DNA of 64,000 bases from Acidimicrobiia bacterium (GCA_040289475.1 PSLF01000001.1:186942-250941); one strand, 5' to 3'. Shown: positions 46,167 through 55,726, counted from the first letter of the stretch. The notes: generated by a model not told the origin, from the letters alone. Numbers and translations are program-made.

Positions 46167-49100
46167 CTACCCGGTCTGCGCGAGCCCTTCGATTTCCTCG
46201 ATGGCCTCTCGGACCGCCTCCTCGACTTCTGTGGCTTTGTCGAAGTGCCCAGCCAACTTATGGAACTCCGCGAGCGCCATTCCTGCGTACCTCACAAGAA
46301 ACACGTTTTCCGAGGCGCTCGCAGTGGAAAAACTCGCCTGAAGCGCGGCCTCTGCTTTTTCAGGTGCACCTCTGGCTGCCGCCAACTCCCCGCGTACTAT
46401 CCCCTCTACTACCTCGCTGTATACATCTTGTGTCGGCAAGCTAGTTGCTTCCTCCAGTGCAGCCTCAGCCTCGTTGAGACGGCCCATTTTCACCAAGGCT
46501 CGTGCATACTCGAGCAGCAAGGGTTTTGCGACAGTAGCTCTCTCTTCAACCCCTCCAGCCACAGCATCCAGAGCTGACTCGCGGAGTTCCTGGGCCTCCG
46601 CTGTCTGTCCGGCTGCCTCTGCCAAATTAGCCGCGACCCTCAGCATCTCAAGCCTCCATGGGCTCCCCGGCGCTTGGGCATCTTCGAACGTAAGATATGC
46701 CTCTCGTAGGCGGAGGGCTGCGAAGTCGAGGCGACCCGTCTGGAGTGCCAAGTCCGACAAGTAGACCAGGGCTCCCCCTGCAAGCGGAGTGTTTCCCGAA
46801 AAACGGGCACACGTGTATGCATCCAACAAAATCGATTCCCCGGCTTCGACGTGGCCAAGGCTAGCCTTTGCACGCCCCAGATAGAGACTCGCTAGAGCCT
46901 GGGCTAGCCGGTCTTGTAGTTTCTCCGCAAGCTCCAGCGTGTGTTCGGAAAGCTGAGCGGCTTTTCTGACTTCGCCCAGTTCGAAGTAAGCAGCTCCCGC
47001 TACACCAGCAGCAAAAGCTTCTCCCCTTACCTCTCCCGCTTCGTGCGCAAGACGCATTAGGTTTTCCCCGCTCGCCGCTACCTCTTCAAAACAACCCTCC
47101 CAGTAATCCAGCAGTCCAAGAGCGACAATCGCACCGCCTACTGCTGGAATGCTTCCTGCCCCAGAGGCGAGCATCAGAGAGTCCTCGAGAAGCCGCCGCG
47201 CTTCTACCGGTTCCCCCAGTAAGTAGTGGCCCACGCCGGCCAGTTGTAGTGCGGTCGACTCTAGATATTCGCTCCCGATCTCTCTAGCCTTTGAAGCCGC
47301 CTCGAGTGCTCGCTGCACTCCCCGGCGAGGAGCACCGCCCATTACGAGCAACTCGGCCTGCGCTATCTCCGCCTTTACTACCCCTCCCGCTTCGCCCGCT
47401 CTCTCCCAAATTGCGCCAGCCTCCTCTGCGAGCTGTACCCCGCCTGCCAGATCGCCCTTTCTTTGCTGGATATGTGCGAGCGTGAGAAGGCAACGAGCCT
47501 CGCTAGCAAGATCTCCCTCGGCGCGCGCTAGCTCGGCCGCGGACTCGACAACCTCTTCGGCTTCGCTCAGCTTCCCTAGACCAAAAAGGACCCACGCCAA
47601 CCCCTCCATTGAGGTAGCTGTTGGCGGCATAAGCCCGTGAGCGCGACGATAAAGCCTTTCTGCTTCTCTGTATAAAGTCATACCCGAAGCCCTGTGGGCC
47701 ATCTTTACCAGGAAATCGAAGGCGCGCTTGCGTGCCCTCCTTTGCTCGCCCGGCCCGGCCAGTTTTGCGGCCTCTTCGTAGTGATAGGCAATCTCCTCGC
47801 CGGACAGGTTGTAAACCGCTTGCGCGGATAGTTCGGATCCTCCCTCGGTCAAGTCCCGAGTAGATATGGGCTGCCATGTATTTTCCATCCATTCGCCGAC
47901 GCGCGAGTGCAACCTCGATCTTGCGCTCTTGGGAAGTAGTCTGTAAGCAGTCTCCCGAACCAAGCCGTGCTTGAACCGAAAACTCCCCCGTACCCCGACA
48001 CCAGATTTCTCCTCGACAACGAGTCCCTCTGCCTCTAACTGGGCTAGCCCTACCATGACGGATTCTTTGTCGACACCCGACACAGCCGACAACGCTTCAG
48101 CCGAAAATCTGTCGCCTATTACCGATGCAACTTGGAGCAAGTCCCTCAGCTTAGGACTGAGGGCGTCCAGTCGAGCTCCGATGACCGATCTGAGCGTTAG
48201 GGGCAGCGCATCGGAGGAAGACTCCTCTAGCTCAAGAACTTTTTGCTCTCCTCGCCGAAGCCCTTGGCCGCGTAGGTATGCGACAAGCTCGGATATAAAC
48301 AGAGGGTTACCTCCCGCCCTTCGCACTACAAGATCTACGACGTCTTGGCTGACCTGAGCGGGAGCAAACAGCTCTCGAGTCAGCTGGGCCGAAACCTGCT
48401 CGGGAAGAGAGCCGATTTCGGTAGTGTGCGACTGCCTTTTTCCTCCGCCCCAGGATGGCCTGCGGTCGAGCAGCTCCGGTCGCGCTATCGCGCACACGAC
48501 GAGCGCCCCCGACGCTGAATCCCGACTGGCGCGGTCGATGACATCGAGGAGCTCATCCTCTGCCCAATGAACGTCGTCGAACACGAGAATCAACGGAAAC
48601 CTCTGTGAGGCTGCTTGAAACAGAGCAACTAGGGGGGCCGCAACGTCGCGAGTAGCCTCTTCCTCTTCACCCTCTTCTAGCCCCATAGCCTCTAAGATCC
48701 GCCTCTGCAAACCCCTAGAGGGAGCCGGGGCAGAGTCGAAAATGGCCGCCGTCGTCTTTGTGACCTTCTCTTTTACAACTTCGGTTGGGTCGGCATCGTT
48801 AATCCCGCACAGCTGGCGAGCCATCTCCACGAGCGGATACAGCGTCGAGGTGGAGCCGTAGGGCAGCGTTCTCCCCCACACCGCGACAAAACCTTCCTTT
48901 TCCAGGCTGTCGACAGCCTCTTCTACCAAGCGAGTTTTTCCTATACCGGGCTCGCCTACGATTGTGATCAGGTACGGACGCTTGAGATCCGCGGCAACTC
49001 GTGCCAGAATTCTCACCGCCTGAAGCTCTTCGGAGCGGCCAAGAAAAGGGCTGTGAATACCTCGCGCTTTCTCAATTTCCCTACCGGAAATGCCCGGAGG

Positions 49101-50006
49101 GCCTAAAGCAGCTTCGAGGGAGTAGGCAACTACGGGCTTGGATTTCCCTTTCGCAGTTATTTTGCGCGGCTTGGAAAATTCCAAAAGGGGAGAGCACAGC
49201 TCCTTGGTCTCTGAGCCTACCAAGATCTCGCCTGGACGAGCTGCTTGCTGAAGCCGTGCTGCGACATTTACTGCATCGCCGATCACCGTATACTCAGCGG
49301 CCCCTTCGCCCCCGAGTCTGCCGGCAACAACTTCGCCAGTGTTGACGCCAATCCTGATGTCGAATCCTATACCCCCACCTTCCCGTTGCGCATTCTCTCG
49401 GTTGTACGTCGCGACCTGCTCTCGCATCGCAAGAGCAGCCCGCACTGCCCGCTCAGTGTCGTCCTCGTGCGCAAGAGGAGCCCCAAATACTGCCATGATG
49501 TTGTCGCCGATGAACTTGTCCACGGTACCTCCGTACGACTCGACGACATCAGCAAGGGTTCTGAGCAGGCGGTCCACCGACTCTTTTACCGACTCTGCGT
49601 CGTGCCGTTCTGCCAGCGAGGTAAAGCCGCTGATGTCTGCAAAGACCACGGTCACCAGACGCCGCTCGTCCCTAGATAGGGGGGAAGATGCCTCGCTCCC
49701 AACACGAGGATCCTCTCGGGTAGCCTCCTCCTCCGCCGATAAAACATGGCTGCTGCCTCTTCCCTCTTGGACAACTTCCTCGCTCGGGGCGACAGACGGA
49801 TTCGAACCGCCGCGAACACGTTGTCCTAAGCGACGAGGCAGACGCCGTGATCCTGCCGACACCCGCGCGCCGCAGGAAGGGCAGAACCGGGCGCCCAAAG
49901 GGTATGGCGCGCCGCACATTCCGCAGCGGTTTCCTAGCGGAAGTCCGCACTCGGTACAAAAGCGTGCGTTGGGCGTAAGCCTAGCTCCACACGAAGGGCA
50001 GGCCAC
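46167..50006 (-). CDS. Zinc-ribbon / class III nucleotidyl cyclase / AAA ATPase / TPR regulator
   Basis: A 1279-residue signalling protein. The start is the GTG at 50006, five bases after GGAGG; it reads MACPSCGARLTPNARFCTECG. Two zinc ribbons (residues 3-50) lead to a Pro/Ser linker. A class III cyclase domain (about 135-310) has VVFADISGFTSLAERHDAES (metal Asp), DKFIGDNIMAVFG (second metal Asp), and YTVIGDAVNVAARLQQAARP (Asn/Arg). A P-loop NTPase follows (IVGEPGIGKTRLVEE; Walker B LILVFDDVHWAEDELLD). The last 700 residues are TPR-like helical repeats. The layout matches the adenylate cyclase/LuxR-like large ATPase group. The product (cAMP or cGMP) is unknown. Divergent from a methyltransferase. 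Confidence 0.88.
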   Translation of the reverse strand: MACPSCGARLTPNARFCTECGLPLGNRCGMCGAPYPLGARFCPSCGARVSAGSRRLPRRLGQRVRGGSNPSVAPSEEVVQEGRGSSHVLSAEEEATREDPRVGSEASSPLSRDERRLVTVVFADISGFTSLAERHDAESVKESVDRLLRTLADVVESYGGTVDKFIGDNIMAVFGAPLAHEDDTERAVRAALAMREQVATYNRENAQREGGGIGFDIRIGVNTGEVVAGRLGGEGAAEYTVIGDAVNVAARLQQAARPGEILVGSETKELCSPLLEFSKPRKITAKGKSKPVVAYSLEAALGPPGISGREIEKARGIHSPFLGRSEELQAVRILARVAADLKRPYLITIVGEPGIGKTRLVEEAVDSLEKEGFVAVWGRTLPYGSTSTLYPLVEMARQLCGINDADPTEVVKEKVTKTTAAIFDSAPAPSRGLQRRILEAMGLEEGEEEEATRDVAAPLVALFQAASQRFPLILVFDDVHWAEDELLDVIDRASRDSASGALVVCAIARPELLDRRPSWGGGKRQSHTTEIGSLPEQVSAQLTRELFAPAQVSQDVVDLVVRRAGGNPLFISELVAYLRGQGLRRGEQKVLELEESSSDALPLTLRSVIGARLDALSPKLRDLLQVASVIGDRFSAEALSAVSGVDKESVMVGLAQLEAEGLVVEEKSGVGVRGSFRFKHGLVRETAYRLLPKSARSRLHSRVGEWMENTWQPISTRDLTEGGSELSAQAVYNLSGEEIAYHYEEAAKLAGPGEQRRARKRAFDFLVKMAHRASGMTLYREAERLYRRAHGLMPPTATSMEGLAWVLFGLGKLSEAEEVVESAAELARAEGDLASEARCLLTLAHIQQRKGDLAGGVQLAEEAGAIWERAGEAGGVVKAEIAQAELLVMGGAPRRGVQRALEAASKAREIGSEYLESTALQLAGVGHYLLGEPVEARRLLEDSLMLASGAGSIPAVGGAIVALGLLDYWEGCFEEVAASGENLMRLAHEAGEVRGEAFAAGVAGAAYFELGEVRKAAQLSEHTLELAEKLQDRLAQALASLYLGRAKASLGHVEAGESILLDAYTCARFSGNTPLAGGALVYLSDLALQTGRLDFAALRLREAYLTFEDAQAPGSPWRLEMLRVAANLAEAAGQTAEAQELRESALDAVAGGVEERATVAKPLLLEYARALVKMGRLNEAEAALEEATSLPTQDVYSEVVEGIVRGELAAARGAPEKAEAALQASFSTASASENVFLVRYAGMALAEFHKLAGHFDKATEVEEAVREAIEEIEGLAQTG

Positions 50007-50159
50007 AATGACCTCCAAAAACTTGCTTGAAATCCTGTCTCGTACACGAGCTCCGCTCAGAGCGGGATCGACCGAGGAATAGCAGGGCATCCCTCACCAT
50101 ACAGAACCTCTGTGACACAATCCTAAAGGCGCGTGTAACACGAATTTCTAGGAGAGATC

Positions 50160-50921
50160 ATGGCCGATCCAATCTCTTCCCCTTCTACAGATCCAGTTAC
50201 TACCTGGGACTCGATAGCCCCGGACTTTTACCGTGCCTTCCCTCCCGCTCCTCAAAGATTGAGTTACGGTCCACTCGTAGCTGGTGAAAATGATCTGAAG
50301 CTCCTGGGATCTGTTACCGGGAAACGCATCCTCGACCTAGGCTGCGGGGCCGGCTTCGGATCTATCGCGCTTGCGAAATCAGGTGCACACGTCATAGCAG
50401 TCGACTTTTCCGCACAGCGTTTGCAGATTGCCAGGCGGCTGGCTGAGCGCGAAGAAGCACGAGTGGAGTTCCGCCAAGCCGGTCTGTCAGAACTGATTTT
50501 CATTCCCGCTGACTCCATAGACATTGTGGTGTCCGCATGGTCCCTCAACTTCACCCAGGAGTGGTCTCGGGTGTTCCGGGCAGTCTCGCGGGTCCTAGCC
50601 CCTAGCGGGATTTTCGTACTAAGCGTCGAGCATCCAATATGGTCGTGCCTGGATCAAACGACCGGAGCGCTGTCTCGTCCCTACAGAGACGGATACAGCG
50701 CGCCCAGGCAGTTGATACCTGGAGATCCCGCATCTACAACAGAGTTCTACAGCTACACGATTGGAGGGACCGTCTCATCGTTGATGAAGGAGGGGTTCAC
50801 CGTCCATCATCTTTTCGAGCTCCCGGCGATCGCACCGCCAACGGATCCGTGGTACAAGGTGTACGCACCCGAGCTAGCTCGGAACCTCCCCCCAGTTCTT
50901 CTAGTCAAATGCGGGCTGTGA
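50160..50921 (+). CDS. SAM-dependent class I methyltransferase
   Basis: A 253-residue Rossmann methyltransferase. Motif I is KRILDLGCGAGFGSIALA; AHVIAVDFSAQRLQIARRLA provides the acidic end of strand 2; IDIVVSAWSLNFTQEWSRVF and VLAPSGIFVLSVEHPIW follow. VEHPIWSCLD is typical of small-molecule methyltransferases of the UbiE/COQ5-like group. The acceptor cannot be predicted. The ATG follows TAGGAGAGATC. It shares a 150-base divergent region with the cyclase-ATPase gene and converges with the CCA-adding enzyme gene. Confidence 0.85.
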   Translation: MADPISSPSTDPVTTWDSIAPDFYRAFPPAPQRLSYGPLVAGENDLKLLGSVTGKRILDLGCGAGFGSIALAKSGAHVIAVDFSAQRLQIARRLAEREEARVEFRQAGLSELIFIPADSIDIVVSAWSLNFTQEWSRVFRAVSRVLAPSGIFVLSVEHPIWSCLDQTTGALSRPYRDGYSAPRQLIPGDPASTTEFYSYTIGGTVSSLMKEGFTVHHLFELPAIAPPTDPWYKVYAPELARNLPPVLLVKCGL

Positions 50922-50990
50922 ACTGGCGGGGGCAACAAGTTCTTCGGCTGACCCCTCCTATTGGCAAGCACCTTTCATTGCGGCTGCAAA

Positions 50991-52388
50991 TCACTGTCGA
51001 CCCGCCACTTCCAGCCCCTTGCTTTGGGCCCACTCGGCCAGCCTTTTGTAAGCCTCCTCTTCGGAGATGGGGCCGTGGTCCAGCCTCAGCTCGAGCAGGT
51101 ACTCCAGCGCCTCTCCCACCTGGGGCCCGGGGGGAATTCCCAGGAATTCCATGACCCTGTTGCCATCTAGCGGCGGCTTGATTTTAGCCAGCTCCTCTTT
51201 CTCACGAAGCTCCGCTATCCGCTGCTCTAGTTGATCCATGCGCCTGGCCAGCTCCTCGGCCTTACGTGGATTGCGGGTTGTGCAGTCACACCGTACCAAC
51301 TCGTTGAGATCCTCTAGAAGCGGGCCGGCATCTCGTACATACCGTCTTACCGCTCGATCGGTCCATCCCATCGCGTAGGTGTGGAAGCGCAGATGTAGAT
51401 AGACAAGAGTCCGTACCTCTTCGACTAACGCTTGGGGATACCTCAACTCCCGAAGCCGAGTCTCGGTTATTCGTGCCCCCACCACTTCGTGATGGTGGAA
51501 GGTCACCTTACCCTTCTCGTACGACCGCGTCGCCGGCTTGCCTACATCGTGAAATAGAGCTGCGAGCCGAAGCCTCAAGCGGGGAGAAACTTTTGCTGTC
51601 ACCGCCACTGTGTGCGAAAGAACGTCTTTGTGTCGGTGAATAGGATCCTGTTCTAGGCGGAGTGCTGGAATCTCGGGAATGAATTCCTCTGCCAGCTTGG
51701 TGTCGACCAACAGCCACAGGCCCTGCGTCACGTGATCACCCACCAGCAGCTTGGAGAACTCGTCCCGAATCCTTTCTTTCGATACTATGGCCAAGCGCCT
51801 GCGCATCTGAGCCATTGCCTCCACAACCCGCTTGTCGGGACGAAAACCAAGTTGGGAAACGAATCGCGCCACTCTCAGCATGCGTAACGGGTCTTCATCG
51901 AAGGCTTGCTCTGGTCGGGTCGGCGTCCGCAGCCTTTTGTTGTGCAGATCCGAAGCTCCGCCCCAGGGATCGACAAGTTTCAAGGAAGGCAAAGAAATGG
52001 CCATGGCATTTATGGTGAAATCCCGGCGCTTCAAATCTTCCTCAATGGATTTACCGAACGACACCTGTGGCTTGCGCGAGTCCCTCGGGTAAACGTCCGA
52101 CCTAAAAGTCGTTATCTCCACCTTGGTCCCACCAAGGTCGAGGCCTATGGTGCCAAATTCTTTTCCCGCCAGCCACACCGGTCCGAAGTTTCGGCCAATC
52201 TTCTCAATCTCATCGGGAAGCGCATCCGTCGCAAAGTCAATATCGGTCTGAGCGCGCCCTAGAAACAGGTCTCGCACAGTGCCGCCCACGAGATATAGCT
52301 GATAGCCAGAGTCGACAAACGCCGACACGAGCGCTTTGATGCGCTCGTTCATCAAAGACTCGAGTCGGGCAAAGACGCTGTGGTTCAT
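50991..52388 (-). CDS. cca: CCA tRNA nucleotidyltransferase with HD domain
   Basis: A 465-residue enzyme adding CCA to tRNA 3' ends, needed here because three of the four tRNA genes in the window lack encoded CCA. Seen: LYLVGGTVRDLFLGRAQTDI (nucleotide-binding GGxVRD and metal DxD), EEDLKRRDFTINAMAIS, RRLAIVSKERIRDEFSKLL, and an HD domain with LAALFHDVGKPATR and HHEVVGARITE, which in the family can have phosphatase or phosphodiesterase activity. A C-terminal coiled coil (ELARRMDQLEQRIAELREKE). The ATG starts MNHSVFARL. In M. tuberculosis pcnA (Rv3907c) heads the same chromosomal block as trxB and cwlM. Confidence 0.95.
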   Translation of the reverse strand: MNHSVFARLESLMNERIKALVSAFVDSGYQLYLVGGTVRDLFLGRAQTDIDFATDALPDEIEKIGRNFGPVWLAGKEFGTIGLDLGGTKVEITTFRSDVYPRDSRKPQVSFGKSIEEDLKRRDFTINAMAISLPSLKLVDPWGGASDLHNKRLRTPTRPEQAFDEDPLRMLRVARFVSQLGFRPDKRVVEAMAQMRRRLAIVSKERIRDEFSKLLVGDHVTQGLWLLVDTKLAEEFIPEIPALRLEQDPIHRHKDVLSHTVAVTAKVSPRLRLRLAALFHDVGKPATRSYEKGKVTFHHHEVVGARITETRLRELRYPQALVEEVRTLVYLHLRFHTYAMGWTDRAVRRYVRDAGPLLEDLNELVRCDCTTRNPRKAEELARRMDQLEQRIAELREKEELAKIKPPLDGNRVMEFLGIPPGPQVGEALEYLLELRLDHGPISEEEAYKRLAEWAQSKGLEVAGRQ

Positions 52389-52490
52389 TCGATCTGCACC
52401 TTAGCGACTTCGCCTTAAGGAAACTGCTCGAGTTTACGACGGTCCTCGCTCGAGAGCGCTATGTCCCTATCCCTAATACAAGAAAGACGG

Positions 52491-52524
52491 TACGGGGCCG
52501 GGAAAAAAGCTTTCCGGCCCCGTA
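52491..52524 (-). terminator. Terminator of the RDD protein gene
   Basis: TACGGGGCCGG / CCGGCCCCGTA, an 11-base perfect stem with a 12-base AT-rich loop, 24 bases downstream of the RDD stop on the minus strand and followed by a modest T-rich stretch (CTTTCTTG). The clearest intrinsic terminator in the window. Confidence 0.75.
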
Positions 52525-52547
52525 AACCAACATACGAACAGCTTGCC

Positions 52548-53270
52548 CTAGCCTTGTGGAGGTGGAACCTGGGGCGGTGGCGCTTGTGGAGGTGGAACCT
52601 GGGGCGGTGGCGCTTGTGGAGGTGGAACCTGGGGAAATTGGGAGGGCATAGCCGCTTGAGGCGCGGAAGGGGGGGCTTGGGGCATCGGAGGTTGCGGCTG
52701 TGGTGGCGCTGTGTACCCTGCCTGGACGTAGCCCATACCAGTCCCCACTACCCCGGACACATCGACTACCCGGGTCTTTGCTACCATGTCGCCCAATCGC
52801 AACCGATCTTGTTGTACCAATAGCACGATCAGCTCGATTACACCCAGTAGCGAAAATAAAAGCTGACGCAGTATCGCAGCCCCCCAGTCGCACGGCGACC
52901 CATCTTGCTTGATCACTTTGATTCCCTGAAACTTTTTTCCTATGGTCTGGCCGTCCTTCGTTGCCTCAAAGTACGGCTTGTACAAAAAGCCAGCGGCCAG
53001 GCCAATGAGCCACAGGAACGGTATCAGAGGTGAAAGACGCAGCACCGCCAAAGGAATCGCAACGATGACTCCTATAACCAGGTAGATACCGACTGAGATC
53101 GCCCAGTCAATCAGCCCTGCGACAATCCGCTTGCCGACGTCCGCATTAGGAAGCGCGACCATTGCGCCTCCGTACCCCCCTGGGCCACCATAGGCAGGGG
53201 GCGGGGCAGGATATCCTTGCGGCGGACCGCCATAGCCGGGGGGAGGAGTTCCGTATTGAGGAGCGCCCAT
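52548..53270 (-). CDS. RDD-family membrane protein with Pro/Gln-rich tails
   Basis: Start fixed at the ATG at 53270 by AAGGAG at a proper distance (240 residues). The N-terminus is a Pro/Gly/Tyr-rich tail (GYGGPPQGYPAPPPAYGG). The RDD domain follows: VGKRIVAGLIDWAI, two helices (GIYLVIGVIVAIPLAVLRL and LIPFLWLIGLAAGFLY), TIGKKFQGIKVIKQDG, and RQLLFSLLGVIELIVLLVQQ. The C-terminus is a long repeat of PPPQAPPPQV, encoded by 30-base tandem repeats. RDD proteins are of varied, often unknown function. It has its own terminator and lies alone between PilT and the CCA-adding enzyme. Confidence 0.85.
   Translation of the reverse strand: MGAPQYGTPPPGYGGPPQGYPAPPPAYGGPGGYGGAMVALPNADVGKRIVAGLIDWAISVGIYLVIGVIVAIPLAVLRLSPLIPFLWLIGLAAGFLYKPYFEATKDGQTIGKKFQGIKVIKQDGSPCDWGAAILRQLLFSLLGVIELIVLLVQQDRLRLGDMVAKTRVVDVSGVVGTGMGYVQAGYTAPPQPQPPMPQAPPSAPQAAMPSQFPQVPPPQAPPPQVPPPQAPPPQVPPPQG
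52553..52635. repeat. Tandem 30-base repeat coding the PPPQ tail
   Basis: Units begin at 52553, 52583 and 52613 (last one partial). Each encodes ten residues such as PPPQVPPPQA near the RDD protein C-terminus. The copies are almost identical in DNA, so they probably expanded recently and may vary in number between strains. Confidence 0.85.
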
Positions 53271-53488
53271 CGTAATCTCCTTTTCGATCGAGGGAGCGTT
53301 ACTGAGTCGTGCGAACAATCGACACCGAAGCGATGTCCCAGGCCCCTAAGAGGCAATGCCTCGGCGAGAGCGCGCGTGCGACATTTCTTCACTAGCAGGC
53401 TATACGAAAACTACTCCCCTTTCAACTACATCAAAAGATGCCGAAACCAACCTTCCGCCACCGATCCTTACGGCCCGCCCCCGTGTAT

Positions 53489-54583
53489 CTAGCCGGTCGG
53501 AGCTAATAGCCCTGCCTGCTGGAGCATGATTCGGAAATCGTGCGGGTTAGTCGCGGAGGTCATTGCATCTCTCAGCGACACAAGTCCGTTCTTGTACAGG
53601 TTGAACAGAGACTGATCGAACGTTTGCATACCGTAGTATTCGCCCTCGGCGATGATCTCAGGTATCTGGTGGGTCTCCTCCGGTTTCACGATCTTGTCGA
53701 AGACGCGGCCCGTCATAACGAGCACCTCGACCGCTGGGATCCTACCCGAGCCATCGGCTCTCTCTAGAAGCCGTTGGCTTATTATTCCTTTCAACGCGCC
53801 TGCCAGCGAGTGCCGAATCTGCTTTTGCTGATGCGGCGGGAAAAAGTCGATTATCCGGTTTATGGTTTCTGTGGCGTCGGTAGTGTGAAGAGTCGACAGA
53901 ACGAAGTGGCCCGTCTCGGCTGCCGCCAAAGCCGCCCATACCGTCTCGGGGTCGCGCATCTCGCCAACGAAGATCACATCCGGGTCCTGGCGGAGGACTC
54001 TCTTCATTGCTTGCCTAAAGTCCTCCGTGTCCGTGCCGACCTCGCGTTGGTTGACAATTGCCATCTTGTCAGGATGAAGAATCTCGATCGGGTCCTCGAT
54101 GGTGACGATATTCACTCGCTTCGTCGAATTGATGTGATCGATCATCGCCGCGATCGTGGTGGTCTTTCCAGAGCCGGTGGGTCCAGTAACAAGCACTAGT
54201 CCCCTTGGCTCTTCGGCAAGCCTCCTCACCACTGGGGGCAGACCCAGGGTTTCAAAGGGCGGGGCACCTGGCAATACGCGTCGCAAGACCAACCCGACTG
54301 ACCCTCGTTGGCGAAATACATTCACCCTGAACCTGCCGACCCCCGACAGGGCGTATGCAAAGTCGGCCTCATTGATCTTGGTGAATTCGTCAGCCCGGTT
54401 TGCGGGCATAATCCGGTAGGCGATCTCTTCTAGCTCTTGAGGGGTTAGCGGTGGCCTGTCGTCCAACACAGTGAGCTGTCCGTCTATGCGTACTATGGGA
54501 GGTGAACCTGCCTTGAGGTGCAAGTCCGAGGCTCGTACTTCCACTACGACACGTAGGAGGTCATCGAGGTCGAGCTGGGCCAT
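53489..54583 (-). CDS. pilT: Twitching motility / type IV pilus retraction ATPase PilT
   Basis: A 364-residue secretion ATPase of the PilT type. Seen: VRASDLHLKAGSPP at the start, Walker A VTGPTGSGKTTTIAAMID, DPIEILHPDKMAIVNQREVG (Asp box), VFVGEMRDPETVWAALAAAE (Walker B), HTTDATETINRIIDFFP (His box) and the retraction-type motif AGALKGIISQRL. No pilB, pilC or prepilin gene is near; the pilus genes, if any, lie elsewhere. The gene is solitary, between a RDD protein gene and the GNAT gene, from which it is divergent. Confidence 0.94.
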   Translation of the reverse strand: MAQLDLDDLLRVVVEVRASDLHLKAGSPPIVRIDGQLTVLDDRPPLTPQELEEIAYRIMPANRADEFTKINEADFAYALSGVGRFRVNVFRQRGSVGLVLRRVLPGAPPFETLGLPPVVRRLAEEPRGLVLVTGPTGSGKTTTIAAMIDHINSTKRVNIVTIEDPIEILHPDKMAIVNQREVGTDTEDFRQAMKRVLRQDPDVIFVGEMRDPETVWAALAAAETGHFVLSTLHTTDATETINRIIDFFPPHQQKQIRHSLAGALKGIISQRLLERADGSGRIPAVEVLVMTGRVFDKIVKPEETHQIPEIIAEGEYYGMQTFDQSLFNLYKNGLVSLRDAMTSATNPHDFRIMLQQAGLLAPTG

Positions 54584-54766
54584 TGCTCCGCCCCTTTCTC
54601 GGGTATCGTCTGCCGCTACCGGACCAATCTCGCTTATCGGCGCCCCGGGGCTAAAGGTTGATACCTTAGCTAGGGTCGCCGGTAAAAGATGTCTTCTTTT
54701 GCGAACTAACAGTTCGAAAAAGCTAGCTTTAGCCGGGCGGCTACTGCGAGAGTAAATCCTGGATTC

Positions 54767-55726
54767 ATGGTATCACCGGAACAATCCACACCCCCCGAAG
54801 AGTCCAAACGGCAGCCAATGGTCCTCTTCCGCAAGGGAAAATCCGTGCTCGAACTTAGATTCTGGTACGGCCCGAGTGGCGCGCGCCCCGTTATCGCATC
54901 CAGATCCACGGCGCTTCCCAGCCCCTCTATGCTCGAGCAAGCGTTGGCTGTAGCAGCCCAGGCTGGAATCGATACCCTCTACACCGAGGCCTTACACCCG
55001 GCCATGGCAGCTCTGTTTCTAACAGCGGGTTTTACCGTTACAGAAGAGCTCGTCGTTTTGAGTCGTCGTCTAGGCCTGGTATCGCGATTACCGGCTGCAA
55101 AAAGGCCTAAGGTTCCAATAGAGATAGCTTTCGTAGATTCCAGCGCGGATCCCTCCTGCTACGAGGAGCTCGCCGTCCTCGACAGACGGGCCTTTGACGG
55201 GTTCTGGTCTCTAGATTCCCGCGGTCTATGGGAGGCTGTACGGTCCACCCATACAGCCTCCGTTCTCGTTGCTAGGTGTGTGGCCCAACGCGGCGAAACT
55301 TCGTCGCCCACAGATAAGTCAGCTGCTTTCTCTCAGAAAGATTTAGCTGACGGCACAATTTCCCTTTTCGATACCTCTTTTGCTGGAAACGTCGTCGCTT
55401 ATGCGATAGTCGGGTATTACAAACGAACAGCCTATCTCCAGCGCCTAGCCGTGGATCCGGCGCTCGAGGGAAACGGCATCGGCACTAGCATCGCAGTGGC
55501 TGCCCTGGCTCGGGCCAAGCGCCGCCTGGCTGCGATAATGTGGGTAAACACGCCTGTTCGCAACGAGCGCGCCCTCTCGCTATACGAATCCCTCGGGTTC
55601 AGGAGACATCCCACGCCGCTTCTCGTACTAAAAAGACAGTTCACGACATCGTCGATCTCTCGAGAACCTCGATCTGCCCCCAAGCCGGCCACCATGCCCG
55701 GAGTTAACGATGACGATGACTCCTAG
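54767..55726 (+). CDS. GNAT-family acetyltransferase
   Basis: A 319-residue protein that seems to hold two GNAT-like halves. The N-terminal half has no clear acetyl-CoA loop. The C-terminal half has the strong signature AYLQRLAVDPALEGNGIGTSIAVAALARAK (acetyl-CoA-binding R/Q-x-x-G-x-G/A) and NERALSLYESLGFRRHPTPLL (end of the domain). The acceptor is unknown. It overlaps the next gene by 17 bases. In M. tuberculosis the equivalent position beside pcnA holds a Nudix gene (mutT4), so this is a replacement. Confidence 0.82.
   Translation: MVSPEQSTPPEESKRQPMVLFRKGKSVLELRFWYGPSGARPVIASRSTALPSPSMLEQALAVAAQAGIDTLYTEALHPAMAALFLTAGFTVTEELVVLSRRLGLVSRLPAAKRPKVPIEIAFVDSSADPSCYEELAVLDRRAFDGFWSLDSRGLWEAVRSTHTASVLVARCVAQRGETSSPTDKSAAFSQKDLADGTISLFDTSFAGNVVAYAIVGYYKRTAYLQRLAVDPALEGNGIGTSIAVAALARAKRRLAAIMWVNTPVRNERALSLYESLGFRRHPTPLLVLKRQFTTSSISREPRSAPKPATMPGVNDDDDS

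Noticed and set aside
46080-46577. Plus-strand ORF of 165 codons after the hypothetical protein
   Set aside because: Most of it is antisense to the end of the cyclase-ATPase gene, whose TPR-like repeats are coherent.
52553-52635. CRISPR-like repeats
   Set aside because: The 30-base units are adjacent, with no spacers, and code for the tail of the RDD protein.
52461-52823. Arg/Trp/Leu-rich plus-strand ORF
   Set aside because: It is the antisense of the PPPQ repeats of the RDD protein.
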